Source of the DNA: Shackletoniella antarctica
GTDB lineage: Bacteria > Cyanobacteriota > Cyanobacteriia > Phormidesmidales > Phormidesmidaceae
DNA: 60,943 nt
Direction of reading: 5' to 3'
Assembly (NCBI GenBank): GCA_003241845.1
Contig: QBMN01000003.1
Location: 1-60,943, forward strand
This document shows positions 17,939-27,834 of the stretch, one piece after another (position 1 is the stretch's first letter; every line of letters begins with the position of its first letter). The position numbers and the translations under genes were made by a program. The notes beneath the pieces were generated by a model. That model was not told where the DNA came from. It made no database searches and saw nothing but the letters and a program-made list of their open reading frames with translations.

Positions 17939-19579
17939 ATGTCCTTTCAACTCAACCCTTACTTTGGCGTGCTGGCCCTGACGGCAGTGATCAATGTGCT
18001 AGTCGCTAGCCTGGCCTGGCAGCGGCGTGGCTCAACGCTAGCGCGCACGTATTTTTCACTGATGATGATAGCCGGTACCTTCTACGCAGCAGTGGCCGCG
18101 ATAGAAGCAGGGTCGGTAACCGTATCCGATAAAATTTTTTGGTCAACGCTAGAATATGTCGGCACTGGCGGCATCGCCGTCTTTTTCTTTCTCTTTGCCG
18201 AAGCCTTTGCCCACGAGCGATCGCGCTTCAATCCCTATCAGCTGATCCGCCTGAGCATTTGGCCCCTTTCCAATGTAATTTTAGTAGCCACCAATGCTTG
18301 GCATCACTGGATCTGGACTGCGGTTATTATTCCAGGCTCACCACCTAGCAATGTTGCTATTTATGAGCACGGCCCTGGCTATTTCTGGGTGCTCCTCTGC
18401 ATGTATCTATACGGAATCCGAAGCATTCAGCTATTGGGTCGCTCCACCTTCAGCGGCGGAACTTTACGACGGCGACAAGCGTTTTTTTTACTCCTGGGGT
18501 CGTTGTTTCCCTATTTAAGTGGCGCACTCTATTCACTGCGCATCACTCCCCCCGGCTTAAACCTGACGCCAATGTCTCTGATCGCCACGGGGCTATGTTT
18601 CTTTTGGGCACTCTTTCGTATGGGTGCCTTTGACACCACTCCCATTGCCCGCGAAATGTTAATCGAACATCTGCGAGATGGGGTCATTGTCATCGATCTA
18701 AAGCATCGCATTGTCGATATCAATCCCCAGGGGCGATCGCTGACCGGCTTAGACAACAGGTGCATAGGACAATCGCTCCAAACCACTTTTTCCAATTTCC
18801 CAGAAATTCTGCAAAACTACACCACAGGCGTAGAAACCCCCTTTGAACTTTGGCTCAGCACTCAAAACTCGTGCTATGCTACCGCACAAATTTCGCCCTT
18901 GGTAGACTACCAGGGCAGACTACAGGGCCGGTTGCTGATATTGCACGATATTACCAAGCGATATCAAGCAGAACTAAAATTACGTCAGGCTAACAACTGC
19001 CTTCAGCGCCAGCTTGAGGAAATTGAATTTCTACAAACCGAGCTAGAAAACCAGGCTAGGCAAGATCAGCTAACCGGGCTATTCAATCGTCATCACCTGA
19101 ATGAAACGTTACCCAAGGAATTGCAGCAAGCCAGGCAGTCAAACTATCCTATCGTCTTCATCATGCTAGACATTGACCACTTCAAACATATCAACGACAC
19201 CTTTGGACACCGGGTCGGCGATCTAGTGCTTAAATCTTTCAGCCAAATTCTCTCCCAGCAGATGCGAGTGAGCGATATTCCCTATCGACTAGGCGGAGAA
19301 GAGTTTTTAATGGTTTTCCCAGGCATGACATTAGAGGCCGGTCGTCAGCGGGCTGAATACCTCCGCCAAGCATTTGAAGACTCGGCTGTGTGCTGGGCAG
19401 GGACTAAAATCAAAGCCACCGTTTCGGGGGGCATCGCTATTTTTCCAGATCATGGCACCAACGACGACGATTTACTCCACGCGGCCGATCTCGCCCTATA
19501 CGCAGCAAAGGAAACAGGACGCAATCAAATTATCTGCTTCAACAGCCTGCACCCCCAACCACACCAAGCCCTGCCCTAA
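17939..19579 (+). CDS. Membrane diguanylate cyclase: 7TM sensor - PAS - GGDEF
   Basis: A 546-residue signalling enzyme that should make cyclic di-GMP. Residues ~1-235 hold seven hydrophobic helices matching the histidine-kinase N-terminal 7TM sensor module. A PAS domain follows (about 240-345), then a coiled-coil stretch (KLRQANNCLQRQLEEIEF) and a GGDEF domain. The active site is YRLGGEEFLMVFPG and a product-inhibition I-site RVSD sits five residues before it, so the enzyme looks active and feedback regulated. No EAL domain. It converges on a large hybrid kinase and lies 7 kb from the glycosyltransferase locus, which is compatible with, but does not prove, control of polysaccharide output. 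Confidence 0.92.
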   Translation: MSFQLNPYFGVLALTAVINVLVASLAWQRRGSTLARTYFSLMMIAGTFYAAVAAIEAGSVTVSDKIFWSTLEYVGTGGIAVFFFLFAEAFAHERSRFNPYQLIRLSIWPLSNVILVATNAWHHWIWTAVIIPGSPPSNVAIYEHGPGYFWVLLCMYLYGIRSIQLLGRSTFSGGTLRRRQAFFLLLGSLFPYLSGALYSLRITPPGLNLTPMSLIATGLCFFWALFRMGAFDTTPIAREMLIEHLRDGVIVIDLKHRIVDINPQGRSLTGLDNRCIGQSLQTTFSNFPEILQNYTTGVETPFELWLSTQNSCYATAQISPLVDYQGRLQGRLLILHDITKRYQAELKLRQANNCLQRQLEEIEFLQTELENQARQDQLTGLFNRHHLNETLPKELQQARQSNYPIVFIMLDIDHFKHINDTFGHRVGDLVLKSFSQILSQQMRVSDIPYRLGGEEFLMVFPGMTLEAGRQRAEYLRQAFEDSAVCWAGTKIKATVSGGIAIFPDHGTNDDDLLHAADLALYAAKETGRNQIICFNSLHPQPHQALP

Positions 19580-19767
19580 AAGTTAACGACTTAGGAGCAA
19601 AGGAAAGTGGTTTTTTCCCTTTAAAGGGATGATGGCGTTGTCCTAGACGGTTTTTCTAAACCATGGGGCTGACCTTGCTCTCGCAGTTCATTTTGCCCAC
19701 CATAGCCAGGATTAACATCTGCCGTGGTTATTCTATTATGGGTTACGGTATGGCACCGCTAATACCT

Positions 19768-22700
19768 CTATATCGCATAGCTGCGTAAAGCGCTCTCCAC
19801 AGCATGATACTCCGCTTCCAAGCAGGCTAGGGTATTGACTACCTGCTCAGTGTTTTCTAAAGTCTCCATACTTTCTAAGTGCTGACAAAGCTGGCTTAAA
19901 CGCAGCGCGCCTAGAGAAGCGCTGCTCGATTTAAGCCCGTGGGCCAGGCGCTGTAAAACCTCAAAATCGTGCTGCCCCACGGCAGTTTGCATAGACTCCA
20001 GTAGTGGAGGGGTATCGGCAAGATAAAAGTCAATTAACTCGCCAACCACCTCTCCAGTATCGTCCCCTAGTGTTTTTTTTAACTCGTCTAAAACTAGCGC
20101 GTCTAGGGTTGGTGACGCGAGTTCAGGGGCGGATGCGGGCAAAGGTGTTTCTGACGCCGCTGACAAAGGCCAACATTGACTTAGCACCTGGGCTAGTTCC
20201 TGCGGGCGAATGGGCTTGCTAACATACTCATCCATACCGGCATCAAGGCATTTTTGGCGATCGCCCTGCATCGCGTTGGCGGTCATAGCTACCAGGTAAG
20301 GCCGATGGGGCGGCAGCCAGCCCTGGCAGATGCGCCTAGCCGCTTCCAGCCCATCCATCTCTGGCATTTGCACATCTAGCAGCACCACATCGTAGGGTTG
20401 ACGCTCTAACGCCTGCAGCACTTCTAGACCGTTGCCCACCGTATCTGCCCGATACCCCAGCCGCTTCAGCATCAGCAAAGCCAGTTTCTGGTTGACTAAG
20501 TGATCTTCAGCGAGCAAAATTCGCAAAGACTGCTTTGATGCTGGCGTCAGACTTTGATCCTCAGGCTGCTGCTTCAGCGGCAGCCGCAAAGGTTCTTTTA
20601 GGGCACGGGCTAACACCGTGTAGAGAAGGGCTGTTTTAATGGGCTTGTTGAGAAAGGCCACAAAGCGGTTCTGATCATCTGGGGACAGATGCTCGGGTTT
20701 GCCCATGGAAGTCAGCATGATCAGCGGCAAATGGACGTACCTGGGCAATGCTTGAATATGGGCGGCCAGAGTCAGACCATCCATGGCCGGCATTTGCATA
20801 TCTAAGATGGCCAAATCAAAGGGCTTATCCTGCTGTAAAAGCGCCAAAGCCTCAGCGCCCGAAGCCGCAGCCACCGGGTGCATGTGCCATCCATAGGTTC
20901 GCTGCATCAGAATTTGTCGATTAATGGCACTGTCAGCGACAATCAAAACCTGTCTACCGGCCAACGCGTTAGCGGTAGCCACCTCTAGTTGAGGGCCAAC
21001 CGAGGTCGTTAGGGTGAAGTAAAAGGTTGAGCCGACCCCCGGTTGGCTTTCAACCCACATCTTGCCGCCCATTAATTCGCTCAGTTTGTGGCTGATTACC
21101 AGGCCCAACCCGGTACCGCCATAGTGGCGTGTGGTAGACGAGTCGACTTGGCTAAAGGCCTTAAACAGTCGCTCTCGCTTATCGGCTGGGATGCCAATGC
21201 CCGTATCTCTGACCGCGAACTGAAGTTCAACTAGAGGAGCGGTAGCCTGGGCCTGGGCTGTCTGTAGTGAAACAGGCTCTAGCGATCGAGCTTCGACCGT
21301 TACCACCACCTCGCCCCGCTCAGTAAATTTGACGGCATTGTTGATCAAATTCACCAAAATTTGCCGCAGTCGGGTTACGTCTCCCAGCAGAATTTTAGGC
21401 ACATCGGGGCCAGTTAGGTAGGCTAGCTCCAGCTCTTTTTCAGTGGCCCTGGGGGCAAGCAAATCCAGTGCTTCCTCCAGACAAATCCCTAGGTCGAAGG
21501 GCTGTTGTTCGAGTTCTAGCTTGCCCGATTCGATTTTTGAGAAGTCTAAAATATCATTGATGATAGTCAGCAGCGACTCTCCGCTGGAGCGAATAATTTC
21601 GATGTATTCTTGCTGGGTTGGCGTCAGTTCCATGTCAAGCAGCAGCCCAGTCATGCCAATAACCGCATTCATGGGAGTGCGAATTTCATGGCTCATAGTG
21701 GCTAAAAAGTCGCCTTTGGCCTGATTGGCCCGGTCAGCGACCTGTCTGGCCTGCTCTAGCGCCAAATTTTGATTTTGTAGCTTGGTCTCAGCTTGTTTGT
21801 GGGCGGTAATATCGCTGATGGTGCCGATAAAGCCCTTCAGTTGGTGGTCTCCATCGAGCAGCGGCATGGCCCGACCAAACACCCAGGCGACGGTATCATC
21901 CTGGCCAACAAAATCCTGGCCGATAAACCGAAATTCTAGGGCAAACTCTGCGCGAGTCTCGACCACCCGGTGCCATGCAGCCTGCACTCGCTGCTGGTCT
22001 TGGGGATGAACGGCTGCTGACCAGCCATAACCCAGGGCCTGCTCGGGTTGAAGTTGAGCCACCTGGCACCAGCGGTCATTGACGTAGGTGCACTGCCCCT
22101 CAGCATTGGTGAGAAAAATCCCTACGGGGGCAAAGCGTGACAGGGTGCGGAAGCGCCGTTCACTCTCTTGCAGTGCTTGCTCTGCCTGCTTACGCTGAAT
22201 GAACTGGCCCACCTGGTTACCGGCGGCCATCAGCATGCTCTCTAGATCTCGATCTAGGAACTTTATCTGGGTGCTAAAAAACACTATGACGCCCATCACC
22301 TTGTCTTCGTAGATGATCGGGAAGCCAAAGGCGCTGCGTAGACCGGCTTTAGCTGTACTGCCAGCCCTAGGGCAATAGTCTGCCTTGGGGATATCGCTGA
22401 TCCAATGGGGGGCAGCTTGCCCCCACACTCGCTGGGGAATGCCAATGCCGGTTGAGAGCGGCAGCTGCTGTGTGAGTTGAGCAAATTCTTCCAGGCGGGG
22501 CTGGCGGCGGCACCAGCTAGAGAGACATTGCAATCCACTACCGGGCGGATTGACTAGCCAGAGTTCGCCGGTGGCCCAGTCTAGACTGCCGCAGATGGCC
22601 TGCAAGATCTTGGTCGCTGCGCCTTCGAGGGTGGCTGCTTTGGCTAAGATGCGCGCGATCGCATGTTGGGCCTGTAGCCGCTGCTCGGTGCGCTTGCGAT

Positions 22701-23577
22701 CGCTAATGTCAGTAACGCTGCCCTCGTAGCCCCCAGGGATGCCCTCGGCATCGTATACCAGACGAGCATTTTCAGAGGTCCAAATAATCTCTCCGTCCTG
22801 GCGATAAACCTGAGATTCAAACGCTGAGATCCGTCCTTTTAACTCAACCTGGCGCATAAACCGCTGTCGATTGCTCGGTCTGACATAGAGCTGCTGCTCA
22901 ATGTTCGTCACCTGAGCGACCATCTGGTCGGCTGAGTCGTAGCCAAAGATCTGAGCCATCATCGGGTTAGCCCTCAGGTAGCTGCCGCCTGGGGTAGTGC
23001 GGTAGAGACCTTCGATGGCGTTTTCAAATAAATTGCGGTACTCAATCTCGGTCTGCTCTCGCTCGGCCATGGTTTGAGCTAAGGCCTTGAGGCTGCGGCG
23101 CAGCTCTAGCTGGCTCATGACCTGATGGGCGATCGCCTCTAGCGCCCCTAGCTGCGGCTCCGTCAAATCCTTGGGAAACCGGTCAAGCACGCAGAGGGTG
23201 CCCAGGGCGTGCCCGGCCGTCGTTACCAGCGGCACCCCGTAGTAACTGCGGATATGGGGTGCTCCCGTCACCAGGGGGTTATTCACAAAGCGCTGATCGG
23301 CTAGGGCATTGGGCACTTTGAACACATCGGGTTCAAGAATGGCGTGGGCACAAAACGCCACATCTCGGCTGGTTTCGGGGGTGTCTAAGCCAACCCGGGC
23401 CTTAAACCACTGGCGGTTTTGATCGATCAGGCTGACTAAGGCGATGGGTGTTCCACAGATGTAGGCCGCCAGCTTAGCGAGATCGTCAAAGGCGGCTTCG
23501 GCCTGGGTATCGAGAATGTCATAGCCCAGAAGGGCTGCCAGCCGCTGATCTTCGCTCGGTGGCAGAGAAGTCTGCAT
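19768..23577 (-). CDS. Hybrid sensor histidine kinase: GAF-PAS-GAF-PAS-HisKA-HATPase-REC-REC-HPt
   Basis: Start chosen at ATG 23577 (MQTSLPPSEDQRLAALLGYDIL), where the conserved GAF N-terminus begins; a longer frame reaches 23694. About 1269 residues, no membrane helices. Domains in order: GAF (~20-155), PAS (~175-295), GAF (~310-450), PAS (~455-590), HisKA with phospho-His near 628 (MSHEIRTPMNA), HATPase with NLINNAVKF, receiver 1 (Asp near 926, AILDMQMPAMDG), receiver 2 (Asp near 1066, VLLDVQMPEMDG) and HPt (His near 1212, HGLKSSSASLG). All phosphorelay residues are intact, giving a complete internal phosphorelay. The output regulator is not adjacent. Confidence 0.93.
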   Translation of the reverse strand: MQTSLPPSEDQRLAALLGYDILDTQAEAAFDDLAKLAAYICGTPIALVSLIDQNRQWFKARVGLDTPETSRDVAFCAHAILEPDVFKVPNALADQRFVNNPLVTGAPHIRSYYGVPLVTTAGHALGTLCVLDRFPKDLTEPQLGALEAIAHQVMSQLELRRSLKALAQTMAEREQTEIEYRNLFENAIEGLYRTTPGGSYLRANPMMAQIFGYDSADQMVAQVTNIEQQLYVRPSNRQRFMRQVELKGRISAFESQVYRQDGEIIWTSENARLVYDAEGIPGGYEGSVTDISDRKRTEQRLQAQHAIARILAKAATLEGAATKILQAICGSLDWATGELWLVNPPGSGLQCLSSWCRRQPRLEEFAQLTQQLPLSTGIGIPQRVWGQAAPHWISDIPKADYCPRAGSTAKAGLRSAFGFPIIYEDKVMGVIVFFSTQIKFLDRDLESMLMAAGNQVGQFIQRKQAEQALQESERRFRTLSRFAPVGIFLTNAEGQCTYVNDRWCQVAQLQPEQALGYGWSAAVHPQDQQRVQAAWHRVVETRAEFALEFRFIGQDFVGQDDTVAWVFGRAMPLLDGDHQLKGFIGTISDITAHKQAETKLQNQNLALEQARQVADRANQAKGDFLATMSHEIRTPMNAVIGMTGLLLDMELTPTQQEYIEIIRSSGESLLTIINDILDFSKIESGKLELEQQPFDLGICLEEALDLLAPRATEKELELAYLTGPDVPKILLGDVTRLRQILVNLINNAVKFTERGEVVVTVEARSLEPVSLQTAQAQATAPLVELQFAVRDTGIGIPADKRERLFKAFSQVDSSTTRHYGGTGLGLVISHKLSELMGGKMWVESQPGVGSTFYFTLTTSVGPQLEVATANALAGRQVLIVADSAINRQILMQRTYGWHMHPVAAASGAEALALLQQDKPFDLAILDMQMPAMDGLTLAAHIQALPRYVHLPLIMLTSMGKPEHLSPDDQNRFVAFLNKPIKTALLYTVLARALKEPLRLPLKQQPEDQSLTPASKQSLRILLAEDHLVNQKLALLMLKRLGYRADTVGNGLEVLQALERQPYDVVLLDVQMPEMDGLEAARRICQGWLPPHRPYLVAMTANAMQGDRQKCLDAGMDEYVSKPIRPQELAQVLSQCWPLSAASETPLPASAPELASPTLDALVLDELKKTLGDDTGEVVGELIDFYLADTPPLLESMQTAVGQHDFEVLQRLAHGLKSSSASLGALRLSQLCQHLESMETLENTEQVVNTLACLEAEYHAVESALRSYAI

Positions 23578-23860
23578 GGTTGAAAGCCCTTGTGAGAAAA
23601 CAGGTCGGAGATTATAACCGTGACCCAAGGCGGTAAATCTAAAATTGGCTCTCCCTTTCGCTAGGTTGAGAGATGAGCGCAGTAGGCAACTCAATTTCCA
23701 AGCCTAAGCGCTCAATTCTGACCTACACCAGTAGTGTCGCTGAAAGTAGCTGTCGCTGAAAATGGCGCTAACCACCCCGTTACGTCAGGATTCCCAGTTT
23801 ACGCATTTGGCTAAGGACAATTCTGACAACGAAAATACCAAGAATTTTGCTGCCTCCTAA

Positions 23861-23887
23861 GGACGCAGGCTCTGCGCCCCTACCTGG
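23861..23887. repeat. Palindromic repeat family, copy 2
   Basis: GGACGCAG / CTGCGCCC (one mismatch) with a 3-nt loop and tail CTACCTGG, between the hybrid kinase and the barrel protein genes. Confidence 0.5.
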
Positions 23888-23912
23888 TGGTATTTTCTTT
23901 CCTGGAGACTTC

Positions 23913-25100
23913 CTAAAACGTTGCTCTCACCTGTCCCCGCAGGGCGCGGTTACTGTAGTCGCTGCCTTCGGCTCCGGCCGCGACGGTGTTAAGAGCGTAG
24001 CCCAGATCTAGCTCTACCTGGTTAAACTGAGCTGTACAGAGGGCCTCGTAGCCGTAGGTGCGCGACCATTCCCCCATCAAACGCTGGGGGCCTAGGTTGG
24101 CCGCGACTCGACAGGACACCGCTTCAGCCACCTGACCCCGCCAGGCTAGTTCGGCATTGGTGACCAAAAAATCGGGGGGCGAGAAGTAGCCGCTGGTGGC
24201 CTCTAGATCGCGATTGAACTGCCAGTTGAAGAGGTTCGCCGCCAGGGTAAATTCTCCCAGCCGCTGCTCTAAACGGCTAAAGGACTGCTGCTCCCAATTG
24301 CCATCACTAAAGTGACCCAGCCGCAGCAGGGAGAAGAGACTGGTGTCGGGCGTAATTTGCCAGAACAGGTTAGGACCATAGCGCCAGGCCGAAATTTGAT
24401 TTTGCAGGCTGGTGGCGTTGATTTTATAGGCACCGTAATCTAGGTTGAGCGATAGGGTAGCGCTGTTGCCGATGGGTACTGAAGTATTGGCCGTCCCATT
24501 GGGGGCTAGGGGCAGGCGGTCAAACACATCGACCCCGGCTCCCAGGGTGGTGGTAAAGTCACCCATTTGGCGGATCCATGCCGCTCTCAGGGGAACGTTC
24601 AACACCTGATCTACAGCAGGCTGAGTGAAGGAATTCAACCCGGTGGAAAAGCTGAGGCGATCGCCGTTAGCCAGCCGCCCGGTCACCGTTGGCTCAAAGA
24701 TGCGGTTGCCCCGGGCAAAGTTATTAAAGTCATCTCGAACGTCTACGGTCAGGGTTTCGATTTGCCAAAACGGCGCATCGGCGGCGGTAGAGTCGGGGTC
24801 AGGGGAGCGGCTGGGCGGTGCCGGAGGGGGCACAAACAGGCCAGGGTTAAGGTTCTCGGGGGCAGAAATCAGCAGATCGACCGCCCGATCAGAGTCTATC
24901 TCTAGGGGCAAGAACTCTGGAGCCAAGAACTCTGGAGCCAAGAACCCTGGGGCCAAGAACTCTGGGGATAGCACTGGGGAGACATCTGGGGCAGGTGCAG
25001 AGTGGATCTGAAGAGACTGAGCCTGACCAGGACAAGGGCTAGCTATCCCCAGAAGAGCAGCGACACTGAGGCACGGAACCAATCTAAAAATAGATGTCAT
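23913..25100 (-). CDS. Putative outer-membrane beta-barrel protein of unknown function
   Basis: A 395-residue protein with a signal peptide (MTSIFRLVPCLSVAALLGIASPCPGQAQS). A short Pro-rich linker with repeated F/LAPEFLAPEF units, coded by a 15-bp tandem repeat at about 24903-24962, precedes a long region of alternating hydrophobic strands with Gly/Asn turns. The protein ends in GQVRATF, a terminal phenylalanine typical of Bam-inserted barrels. No family name recognised. It is divergent from the glycosyltransferase gene (213 nt between starts), so a role in polysaccharide export or secretion is an inference from context only. Confidence 0.7.
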   Translation of the reverse strand: MTSIFRLVPCLSVAALLGIASPCPGQAQSLQIHSAPAPDVSPVLSPEFLAPGFLAPEFLAPEFLPLEIDSDRAVDLLISAPENLNPGLFVPPPAPPSRSPDPDSTAADAPFWQIETLTVDVRDDFNNFARGNRIFEPTVTGRLANGDRLSFSTGLNSFTQPAVDQVLNVPLRAAWIRQMGDFTTTLGAGVDVFDRLPLAPNGTANTSVPIGNSATLSLNLDYGAYKINATSLQNQISAWRYGPNLFWQITPDTSLFSLLRLGHFSDGNWEQQSFSRLEQRLGEFTLAANLFNWQFNRDLEATSGYFSPPDFLVTNAELAWRGQVAEAVSCRVAANLGPQRLMGEWSRTYGYEALCTAQFNQVELDLGYALNTVAAGAEGSDYSNRALRGQVRATF

Positions 25101-25313
25101 TGATTGCGGCGTTGACAGGTTGGTTAATCCCTAGGGCAGCCATGGGTACTGAGCGGGTAAAACTGGCAAAGCCCTGGTGGGAAAAAACCAGTGTGGGTAA
25201 TCTTAGAGGGGATTGTAGCTATTCTGCCCAAACAATGGCGCTCTATGGCGATTTACCCGGCTCATAGAGGTGAATTTTCGTCTTGTTGTACCGTCTTTTG
25301 ATAGGTTTTGCCC

Positions 25314-27728
25314 ATGAGCGGTACCGCAGCATTGTTGACAGATCAGCTACCGTTGAGGCGCAATCGGCGCATCCGACTGCGAGATCGCACCCTCCTGTTT
25401 CGCTACCTGGTGGTCGTCAACCTGATTTTGGGGGGATGGTATCTGCACTGGCGCCTTACCCAGTCGATTGGCCAGGCGGCGCTGTGGCTGGCCCTGCCCC
25501 TGCTGGCGGCGGAGATCTATATGTATTTTGGCGGCGTGCTGTTTTTGGTGGGGCTGTGGCGACCGATTCAGCGTCAGGTGCGATCGCTCAATCAGCTCAC
25601 GCCGCCCCTGGCTCCAGACCATTACCCCACCGTTGACGTCTTTATTACCTGCTGCAACGAACCCGCCGCCATCGTCGAGCAGACCACCCTAGCCGCCCTG
25701 GCTATGGACTACCCGGTGAACCAGCTGCGGGTGTACATCTTAGATGACGGCAACGCCGCCGATATTCGAGCGCTGTCTGAGCGGCTGTGTTTGCTCGATC
25801 TGCGATCGCCCCCGTTGCAGGCCGCCGCCGCCGCCCTCGATGCCCAGCGCAACCAGCTAACCGCCCGGCTGCGCCAGGTAGAAGCTTTGCATCAAGACGT
25901 GGCGGCGGTGGAGCAGGTGCTGAGTCAGCACAGCCTGAGGGTGTCATCTCAGCCTGAGCTGTTGCCGCAGATCCTGGCCTGGTTTGATCAGCTGCGCCCC
26001 GCCGCCCTGCCCGATCAGGTGTGGCTGGCCTGCCAAACCGCCCTGGGGGAAGGGTTTGACAATGCCCTGCACCATGCCCACAAAGACCTACCGGCAGAAA
26101 CGCCGATTGAGCTAGAAGCGGTCATTCTTAACTATGGGGTACTGCTGCGCATTTGGGATTGTGGCCACCCCTTTGATCTAGAAGGCTATTTGCAGACCCA
26201 TGGTGAGCCGGTGGATGACTGGGCTGAGCGCGGTCGTGGCCTGACAATTTTGCGGCAGGTGGTCGATGACCTGTCTTACTTTCGATCAGACGATGGCCGC
26301 AACTGTCTGCTGCTGATCAAACGCTATGAACCGCAGCCCGAGGGGCTGTCTCCCGATCAGAGCGAGCGTTGGCAGCGCCTGGGCCAGCTCCAAAGCCTGC
26401 ATCAGCTGCTGCGGCTGAGTCAGCCCAGTCAGCCCAGCGCCACGGCGATCTTAGCGGCTCAAAGGCAGTCTCTACAGGCCCAAATCGACCAAAAGACTGA
26501 TCAGCTGGCCGACCTGGCGCGCTGCCGCTACATTGCCCGCGACAAGCCCAAGGGCCGCCCCCACCATGCCAAGGCTGGCAACATCAATCATGCGCTGTTT
26601 TCTGGCGAAACCCAGGGCGACTTTGTGCTCACCCTAGATGCCGATCACATTCCCAAACCCCAGTTTATGCAGCGGGTGCTGCCCTACTTTTTTGATTTCA
26701 ACCTTGATCGAGGCCAGTATGAGGGCAACCAAATTGCCTTTGTGCAAACGCCCCAGGCCTTTTATAACCTGCCCCAGGGCGACCCGTTTGGCCACGATGC
26801 CCACCTGTTCTATGGGCCCATTCAACAGGGCAAAGACGGCATGAACTCGGCTTTTTACACCGGCACCAATGCGGTGCTGCGGCGGGAGGCTCTAGTCAGC
26901 ATGGGTCTGCAACACTTTGCCCTTGACTTTGCCAAAGATGAGCAGCGGCTGGCGGAGTTTGATCTAATTGGGGGGCTGTCTAGCATCAGCATTACCGAGG
27001 ATATGAATACGGCTATGCGGCTGCACTCGGTGGGCTGGCGATCGGTCTACCACAGCGAGATTTTGGCTGAGGGTCTGGCTCCCGATGACCTCAGCTCGAC
27101 GCTGAAACAAAAGCTGCGCTGGGCCCAGGGCACCATTCAGGTGATGCTGCGCGACAACCCGCTGCTCAAGCCGGGGCTGTCGTTCTGGCAGCGGCTGCAA
27201 TACTTTCAAACCATGTACAGCTACTTTGTGGGCTTTTTTATTGCCATTTTTCTGGCCAGCCCGATTATCTTCTTTTTTACCGGGCTGATTCCGGTGGATA
27301 ACTTTGGCCCTCAGTTTGCGCTGCACTTTGTGCCCGTCTATGTGATCAATCGACTGACCTTTGTGGCTGCCAGCTGGGGCATTCCGCTGAGGGAGCTGTG
27401 GCGCAACGAGCAGTATGCGATCGCCCTCTTCCCCCTCTACATTCAGGCGGTGTGGAGCGTATTTACCAACCAGCCCATCAAGTTTCAGGTCACGCCTAAG
27501 CAGCGCCAGTCAGGGGTTTATCTGGGCCTGGTGCGGGTACAGCTAATCTTCTTCGGGCTGACTCTAGCCGGCATGATCTGGGGCCTAGTTCAGCTGATTT
27601 TGGGCAATTGGCCCGATCCCTGGGTATACATCATTAATAGCGCTTGGGCTGGTTATCACCTAGCCTTGCTGTGGGTGATAATTCGCGCGGCCTGGTGGCG
27701 GCCCAAGCAGCCCAAAACTCCAGCCTAA
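25314..27728 (+). CDS. Cellulose-synthase-like GT2 glycosyltransferase with an embedded RsbW-like kinase domain
   Basis: An 804-residue membrane enzyme; ATG 25314 is preferred over TTG 25308. Two N-terminal helices (~30-80) lead into a BcsA-like GT2 domain: DVFITCCNEP, ILDDGN (~144), TLDADHIP (~442), ITEDMN (~561) and QKLRWAQG (~600), i.e. the D, D, TED and QxxRW residues. Four or more C-terminal helices follow. Between DDGN and the substrate loop HHAKAGNINHAL, about 250 residues are inserted: a coiled coil, then a HATPase_c_2/RsbW-type domain with N-box GEGFDNALHHAH (~248-258), G1 box IWDCGHPFD and G2 box ERGRGLTIL, then another coiled coil. No PilZ domain. The next gene is a STAS protein, the expected partner of such a kinase. 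It probably makes a beta-linked polysaccharide under partner-switching control. Confidence 0.9.
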   Translation: MSGTAALLTDQLPLRRNRRIRLRDRTLLFRYLVVVNLILGGWYLHWRLTQSIGQAALWLALPLLAAEIYMYFGGVLFLVGLWRPIQRQVRSLNQLTPPLAPDHYPTVDVFITCCNEPAAIVEQTTLAALAMDYPVNQLRVYILDDGNAADIRALSERLCLLDLRSPPLQAAAAALDAQRNQLTARLRQVEALHQDVAAVEQVLSQHSLRVSSQPELLPQILAWFDQLRPAALPDQVWLACQTALGEGFDNALHHAHKDLPAETPIELEAVILNYGVLLRIWDCGHPFDLEGYLQTHGEPVDDWAERGRGLTILRQVVDDLSYFRSDDGRNCLLLIKRYEPQPEGLSPDQSERWQRLGQLQSLHQLLRLSQPSQPSATAILAAQRQSLQAQIDQKTDQLADLARCRYIARDKPKGRPHHAKAGNINHALFSGETQGDFVLTLDADHIPKPQFMQRVLPYFFDFNLDRGQYEGNQIAFVQTPQAFYNLPQGDPFGHDAHLFYGPIQQGKDGMNSAFYTGTNAVLRREALVSMGLQHFALDFAKDEQRLAEFDLIGGLSSISITEDMNTAMRLHSVGWRSVYHSEILAEGLAPDDLSSTLKQKLRWAQGTIQVMLRDNPLLKPGLSFWQRLQYFQTMYSYFVGFFIAIFLASPIIFFFTGLIPVDNFGPQFALHFVPVYVINRLTFVAASWGIPLRELWRNEQYAIALFPLYIQAVWSVFTNQPIKFQVTPKQRQSGVYLGLVRVQLIFFGLTLAGMIWGLVQLILGNWPDPWVYIINSAWAGYHLALLWVIIRAAWWRPKQPKTPA

Positions 27729-27740
27729 GCTGGTCTTGTC

Positions 27741-27814
27741 CATATTTTTTGCGTCTACTACATTTTTTGCGTTTACTACATTTTTTGTGTTTACTACATT
27801 TTTTGCGTTTACTA
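27741..27814 (+). repeat. Four tandem 18-bp units between the glycosyltransferase and STAS genes
   Basis: Units of the form CATTTTTTGCGTTTACTA begin at 27761, 27779 and 27797, with a 20-nt variant at 27741. They fill the 106-nt gap between the GT2 stop and the STAS ATG. The T-runs are not followed by a stem, so this is a spacer repeat that may alter transcript stability or spacing. The length keeps an open frame but the translation is unlike a STAS N-terminus. Confidence 0.8.
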
Positions 27815-27834
27815 CCCTCTTATTAGGAAGACCC

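Noticed and set aside
27736-27834. Longer STAS protein starting at 27736
   Set aside because: The extra residues come from the 18-bp repeat (FFAFTTFF-like) and the ATG at 27835 has a better ribosome site and starts at the first STAS strand.
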